Origin: Odoribacteraceae bacterium
Lineage (GTDB): Bacteria; Bacteroidota; Bacteroidia; Bacteroidales; Marinifilaceae
Assembly: GCA_031267995.1 (NCBI GenBank)
Contig: JAIRXZ010000054.1
Location: 1-6,797 of the forward strand
Reading direction: 5' to 3'
Length of the DNA stretch: 6,797 bases
Shown here: in pieces, positions 3,570 through 6,797 of the stretch
Numbering within the stretch: the first letter of the stretch is position 1
Layout of the letters: each line of letters begins with the position of its first letter
Translations under genes and position numbers: made by a program
Notes under the pieces: generated by a model
What the model saw: the letters and a program-made list of their open reading frames with translations, nothing else
Databases searched by the model: none
Told to the model about the DNA's origin: nothing

Positions 3570-6488
3570 ATGAAACATTTAAACACGAAGGAAATTATCC
3601 CCGATGCACACGCGGGGTCACCACAGGAAAACACGAGAGTACCGGCAAGCCGGTACAGCGGGCAACACGCCCGCGCCAGGCGAGCAACCATACCTTATAT
3701 AGTAGCCCGCCTTTTTTCATGCATACACGCGAACGCGTTTGTACTGGCCGCGATCTTGGTCTTTGTCGCCTCCTGCGTGGCAAAGATAGACGAAGGCGCC
3801 CCCGTCGTTGGCGACGGTGAACGCCTTGTAACACTATCCCTCACCACCCCCTCCTCGTCACCCACCCGCGCGCTAACCGGCACGCAGGAAGACGCCGTGC
3901 ACACCGTGGACGTCCTCCTATTTAAAGGAGAGTACTTCTTCTACCGCGCCATCGGCAGCACACTCGACGCCTCGAAAAACTTCACCGTCAAACTGCCATC
4001 CAACGCCGCCCCTTACAAAGCCGTCGTATTGGCCAACGCCCGCGCGATGCTCTCGGCGATACCCCTCGCCCAGGAACAAACATCCGGAACCACCAGGACA
4101 AGCCTCCTCGCCAGCATCACCCAAACCCTCTCCGGCAGCGTCCCCGACTGGACGAGCGCCCTCGCCACTGCCGGCATCCCCATGTGGGGCTACGAAAACG
4201 ACCTCGCCGTCAACGAAAGCAGCTACAACCCGGCGGCTACCATCGCCCTCACCAGGATGGTCGCCAGGATAGACATCACCGTGGCCGCCGCCGTTACCAA
4301 TTTCAAATTGGCCAGTGCCCGCCTCTACAACTACAGCGTCAAGGGCAGCATCGCCCCCACCGCCTCCACGTCAAGCGGCTCCGGTTACGACGCCACCCAG
4401 TGGAACGGCCTGAAAGCCATCGCTCCTCACCTCCCTACCGGCGCCAAAGTAGGCGCCGGCGAGCACATCGACTATACAATTTCTCCCGCGCCGGGAAGCG
4501 TCAGCTTCACCAACGAAATCTACGCTTACGAGGCACAAGCGGGCACCGCCAACACCGTCACCAACACCTGCCTCGTCATCGGCGGCTACTACGAGGGGTC
4601 AACCTCCCCCACCTACTACCGAGTCGAATTTGTCGGGACGGATGGCACAACATTCTTCCATCTCCTGCGCAACCACAAGTATGCCGTCGAAATCAAGGAA
4701 GTCAGCGCCCACGGCTACTCGTCTGCCAACGACGCTTACGTGAATAAACCCGCCAACATCGTCGTGCAGATTGTCCCCTGGAACGAGGGCGGCCTGGACG
4801 ACATCACCTTCGGCCCCCAGCACTACCTCGCCGTCGACAAAAGCACCCTCACCTTCTACTCCGCCGGCGGCAGCAAAACCATGGAAGCCATCACGGACTT
4901 CCCCGCCGGATGGACAATCGAAAAGGACGCCGTCTACGATTGGTTTACCGTCGCCCCGCTCACCCACACCTCCACCAGCCAGCAAACCATCACCGTCACC
5001 ATCCCCAACGGCAACGGCCCCCGCGATGGCCACTTCGACATCGTCGCCGGCAATCTCCACAAAAGGATTTTCGTCACGCAAAGCACCGAGGAGGAGTTCT
5101 CCATCGTCATCACCGACCTCGCGGGCAACCCGCTGGACGAACTCGCGTTCGAGGCGGGCAATACCACCGATGGCGCCCTCCCCGCCGCGCAATCCTTCCG
5201 CATGACATGGCTCCCGGCGAGCGCGAATTGCGAGGTAACGTTGACCCCCGTCGCGGGCATGCCCCCCTTCACGTTCAACACCAGCGGTAGCGGCGTTAAC
5301 CCCGTCTCCATCTCCCCCCTCACCGACGGGTCGGAAGACATCACCATCCAGCCCGATCCCCTGTTTCCGAACGATCCGAACCCCCTCTCCCGCCTGGACT
5401 TCTCCGTTACCAGCGGCGGGCAGTACCGGACGGCCGTCCTCTACCTTCGGCAGGTCAACAACTACGTCATCGTGGAATCGGTAGCGGTGGGGTACGATGC
5501 CGACGGCGCCACCACCCACTCCTTCACCGTCAAGAGCAATTGCTCGTGGTTATCCTACCTCGACGGGGGCGGCAGCGACCTCGACGACCTGATCAACTGG
5601 AAGACTTCCGGCGGCGGCCCGAACCCCGCGGGGGAACCCTTCAAGTTCATCCTTAACTCCCGCACGGACCCCGAACCGGCAACGATCTCCTTCACGAACC
5701 TCGACCACTCGCTCACCTACGCGACGGCAACCATCCACGGCGTTACCCCCCCTCCTCCCTACCTCACCTTGGACGAGACGACGTACAAAACGAACACCTC
5801 CGGGGAACACTCCAAGGAGGTCACCATGACCACCAACATCCCCGCTTCCCGGCTCGGCGCGACGGTCACCGGCGCCGGTGGTCAGGTCACCGGGGCAACC
5901 ATCGTGGCTGACCCCACGCTAAAGGTAGATTTTAACAACACGCTGACGGGTTCATCCATTCAAACCTACACCGTGGACGTGACATACGACGCCCAAGTGA
6001 TGGCCACCCTCACCGTGCGCGTGTTCGGCTCCGGCTGGGAGACGATAGGCGGTAAACTCGCCGGCCCGATGTCAACTGTAAATGCGCCTGCTGTCCTGAT
6101 TGACTCGACGCTTTGCCCGACCGGCTCGTCCCAACCGCGGACACCGGAAGAGGCCATGTGGTACGAGGCCAACCTGGGGGGTATGCAGGCATCGCCAATG
6201 CTTCACATTAACTCGACAGGGATACACAACCTGGATGGTGTGATATGGTTAGGATCCCCTAGAAAGGTCGGTTATGCTAAAAACCTTAATGGTACCGTAA
6301 GTAATAATCCTTTTGGCACTTCTGTATCATGTATATTGAATCAGACATTGGTAAGTTCTGGAAGTGTTAATACTGACGTGACATACCAAGGAAAAAAATA
6401 TTCTCTTGGGTATGGGCAAATTATTAACCTACACGCTGGTGGCAACAGCAGTGTTACTATGAGCCTCAGATGCGTCGTCTGGGACTAA
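3570..6488 (+). CDS. Fimbrillin-like lipoprotein with BACON-like domains
   Basis: A 972-residue surface lipoprotein, about twice the length of ordinary fimbrillins. Residues 55-69 (AFVLAAILVFVASC) are a signal-peptide core and lipobox, with Cys69 the likely lipidated residue. The 50-odd residues before it are an unusually long, Arg-rich extension, and no other ATG is available. Residues about 84-410 look like a FimA/Mfa1-type fimbrillin: RLVTLSLTTP, AVHTVDVLLF, YKAVVLANA, IPMWGY, ALTRMVARIDI, RNHKYAVEI. Arg100, 31 residues after the lipid Cys, matches the position of the Arg-protease cut in type V pilins. Residues about 418-504 are a BACON-like domain (YLAVDKSTLTFYSAGG, GWTI, KRIFVTQS). Further BACON-like sandwiches seem to follow (about 508-630, 631-725, 731-820), with lower certainty. 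The end (about 822-972) has LCPTG, TPEEAMWYEANLGG and a terminal SLRCVVWD, faintly like the FISUMP family. A pilus-tip or surface adhesin is the likely role. The region coding for residues about 891-954 is markedly AT-rich. Confidence 0.85.
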   Translation: MKHLNTKEIIPDAHAGSPQENTRVPASRYSGQHARARRATIPYIVARLFSCIHANAFVLAAILVFVASCVAKIDEGAPVVGDGERLVTLSLTTPSSSPTRALTGTQEDAVHTVDVLLFKGEYFFYRAIGSTLDASKNFTVKLPSNAAPYKAVVLANARAMLSAIPLAQEQTSGTTRTSLLASITQTLSGSVPDWTSALATAGIPMWGYENDLAVNESSYNPAATIALTRMVARIDITVAAAVTNFKLASARLYNYSVKGSIAPTASTSSGSGYDATQWNGLKAIAPHLPTGAKVGAGEHIDYTISPAPGSVSFTNEIYAYEAQAGTANTVTNTCLVIGGYYEGSTSPTYYRVEFVGTDGTTFFHLLRNHKYAVEIKEVSAHGYSSANDAYVNKPANIVVQIVPWNEGGLDDITFGPQHYLAVDKSTLTFYSAGGSKTMEAITDFPAGWTIEKDAVYDWFTVAPLTHTSTSQQTITVTIPNGNGPRDGHFDIVAGNLHKRIFVTQSTEEEFSIVITDLAGNPLDELAFEAGNTTDGALPAAQSFRMTWLPASANCEVTLTPVAGMPPFTFNTSGSGVNPVSISPLTDGSEDITIQPDPLFPNDPNPLSRLDFSVTSGGQYRTAVLYLRQVNNYVIVESVAVGYDADGATTHSFTVKSNCSWLSYLDGGGSDLDDLINWKTSGGGPNPAGEPFKFILNSRTDPEPATISFTNLDHSLTYATATIHGVTPPPPYLTLDETTYKTNTSGEHSKEVTMTTNIPASRLGATVTGAGGQVTGATIVADPTLKVDFNNTLTGSSIQTYTVDVTYDAQVMATLTVRVFGSGWETIGGKLAGPMSTVNAPAVLIDSTLCPTGSSQPRTPEEAMWYEANLGGMQASPMLHINSTGIHNLDGVIWLGSPRKVGYAKNLNGTVSNNPFGTSVSCILNQTLVSSGSVNTDVTYQGKKYSLGYGQIINLHAGGNSSVTMSLRCVVWD
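3639..3674. repeat. Two strong hairpins inside the N-terminal coding region
   Basis: GTACCGGC-AA-GCCGGTAC (3639-3656, 8 perfect pairs, 2-nt centre) is followed after one base by GCGGGC-AACAC-GCCCGC (3658-3674, 6 perfect pairs). Both lie in the codons of the odd N-terminal extension (residues 24-35), ahead of the signal-peptide core. They could be a REP-like insertion that became coding, or structure that limits translation. Confidence 0.7.
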
Positions 6489-6501
6489 AACGAACAACAA
6501 C

Positions 6502-6797
6502 ATGAAAGTATATCTAACAACCACGCGCCGCCGCCTCGCGCCCGCACCCGAAACACCGCCGAACGGGGGTGAAACTAAAAAAGTGTTGCACGAGATGAAC
6601 AAAAACACCCGACGGGGAGAAAAAATCTCGCGAGAGATAGAAACCATCTCGCGAGAGATGAAAACGATCTCGCGAGAGATGAAAACGATCTCTCGCGAGA
6701 TGAAAACCATCTCGCGAGAGATGAAAACCATCTCGCGAGAGATAGAAACCATCTCGCGAGAGATGAAAACGATCTCGCGAGAGATGAAAACGATCTC
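6502..6797 (+). CDS. Heptad-repeat coiled-coil protein, 3' end beyond window
   Basis: The frame opens with ATG at 6502, 13 nt after the fimbrillin stop (A-rich gap AACGAACAACAAC), and has no stop through the window end: 98 complete codons. Residues 1-41 are basic and Pro-containing (MKVYLTTTRRRLAPAPETPP, then KKVLHEMNKNTRRGEK). From residue 42 the protein is a heptad repeat: eight full units, ISREMKT six times and ISREIET twice (units 1 and 6). The hydrophobic residues fall at alternating 4 and 3 spacing (Ile = d, Met/Ile = a), with Glu at g, so a coiled coil is predicted. Support for coding: the frame stays open exactly in the 21-bp register, Thr varies only between ACC and ACG, and one unit changes TCG-CGA to TCT-CGC without changing the protein. 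No signal peptide is evident, so it may be cytoplasmic. I do not recognise a family. It is probably co-transcribed with the fimbrillin gene. Confidence 0.72.
   Translation, partial: MKVYLTTTRRRLAPAPETPPNGGETKKVLHEMNKNTRRGEKISREIETISREMKTISREMKTISREMKTISREMKTISREIETISREMKTISREMKTI
6625..6797. repeat. 21-bp palindromic tandem repeat with 105-bp super-period
   Basis: Eight full 21-bp units begin at 6625, 6646, 6667, 6688, 6709, 6730, 6751 and 6772, and five bases of a ninth end the window. Every unit holds the perfect palindrome TCTCGCGAGA; in the unit at 6688 it is shifted by 2 nt. Units 6-8 plus the start of 9 (6730-6797) are identical to units 1-3 plus the start of 4 (6625-6692), 68 bp without a mismatch, so the array has a five-unit higher-order period. 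There are no unique spacers, so it is not a CRISPR array. The array continues beyond the window. Confidence 0.95.

Noticed and set aside
4599..5519. Minus-strand 306-residue frame inside the fimbrillin gene
   Set aside because: Gly/Val/Asp-rich antisense shadow of a C-ending-codon gene; the plus-strand gene has recognisable domains throughout.
6429..6752. Minus-strand 107-residue frame with ISRE repeats
   Set aside because: It is the antisense of the plus-strand heptad gene; the palindromic repeat makes both strands open. The plus frame follows the fimbrillin gene in operon spacing and gives regular heptads with silent changes, and the minus frame would overlap the fimbrillin 3' end.
6625..6797. 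CRISPR array
   Set aside because: The 21-bp units are directly adjacent with no unique spacers, and the period is an exact codon multiple within an open frame.

Overview
The window looks like a piece of a Bacteroidales (Bacteroidota) chromosome with fairly GC-rich, C-ending codon use. The evidence is a FecR-type anti-sigma factor with the Bacteroidota C-terminal domain, an STN plus DUF3575 outer-membrane protein, and a very large lipoprotein that starts as a FimA/Mfa1-type fimbrillin and continues into BACON-like domains. Start codons sit in A-rich leaders rather than behind strong Shine-Dalgarno sites, as is usual in this phylum. I cannot name a genus from the sequence.

Layout. Positions 1-310 hold two diverged tandem copies of a ~140-157 bp unit full of a REP-like palindrome (GAGACGTAGC / GCTACGTCTC arms). 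A strong minus-strand intrinsic terminator follows at 338-363. From 364 to 1119 I see no credible gene; the second half is an extremely G-poor, TTCAACAC-rich repetitive stretch. Two minus-strand genes follow: the STN-DUF3575 protein (1120-2139) and, upstream of it, FecR (2275-3282). They are separated by a 135-bp spacer made of degenerate 13-14 bp repeats. A 287-bp divergent intergenic region with palindromes and a terminator-like hairpin leads to the 972-residue fimbrillin-like lipoprotein on the plus strand (3570-6488).

The right edge holds a gene that is easy to miss because it has no stop inside the window. An open frame starts 13 nt after the fimbrillin stop, at 6502, and stays open to 6797. 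After 41 residues it becomes a perfect heptad repeat (ISREMKT / ISREIET) encoded by a 21-bp palindromic tandem repeat. The hydrophobic spacing predicts a coiled coil. The DNA shows a 105-bp higher-order period (68 bp of exact identity in view) and one unit that looks like a silent micro-inversion.

How it may fit together (inference): FecR in the inner membrane and the STN domain of the outer-membrane DUF3575 protein look like the two ends of a trans-envelope signalling relay. A sigma factor and a TonB-dependent receptor are both missing from view. The divergent fimbrillin-like lipoprotein and the downstream heptad-repeat protein would be a surface-structure operon that this relay could sense or control.
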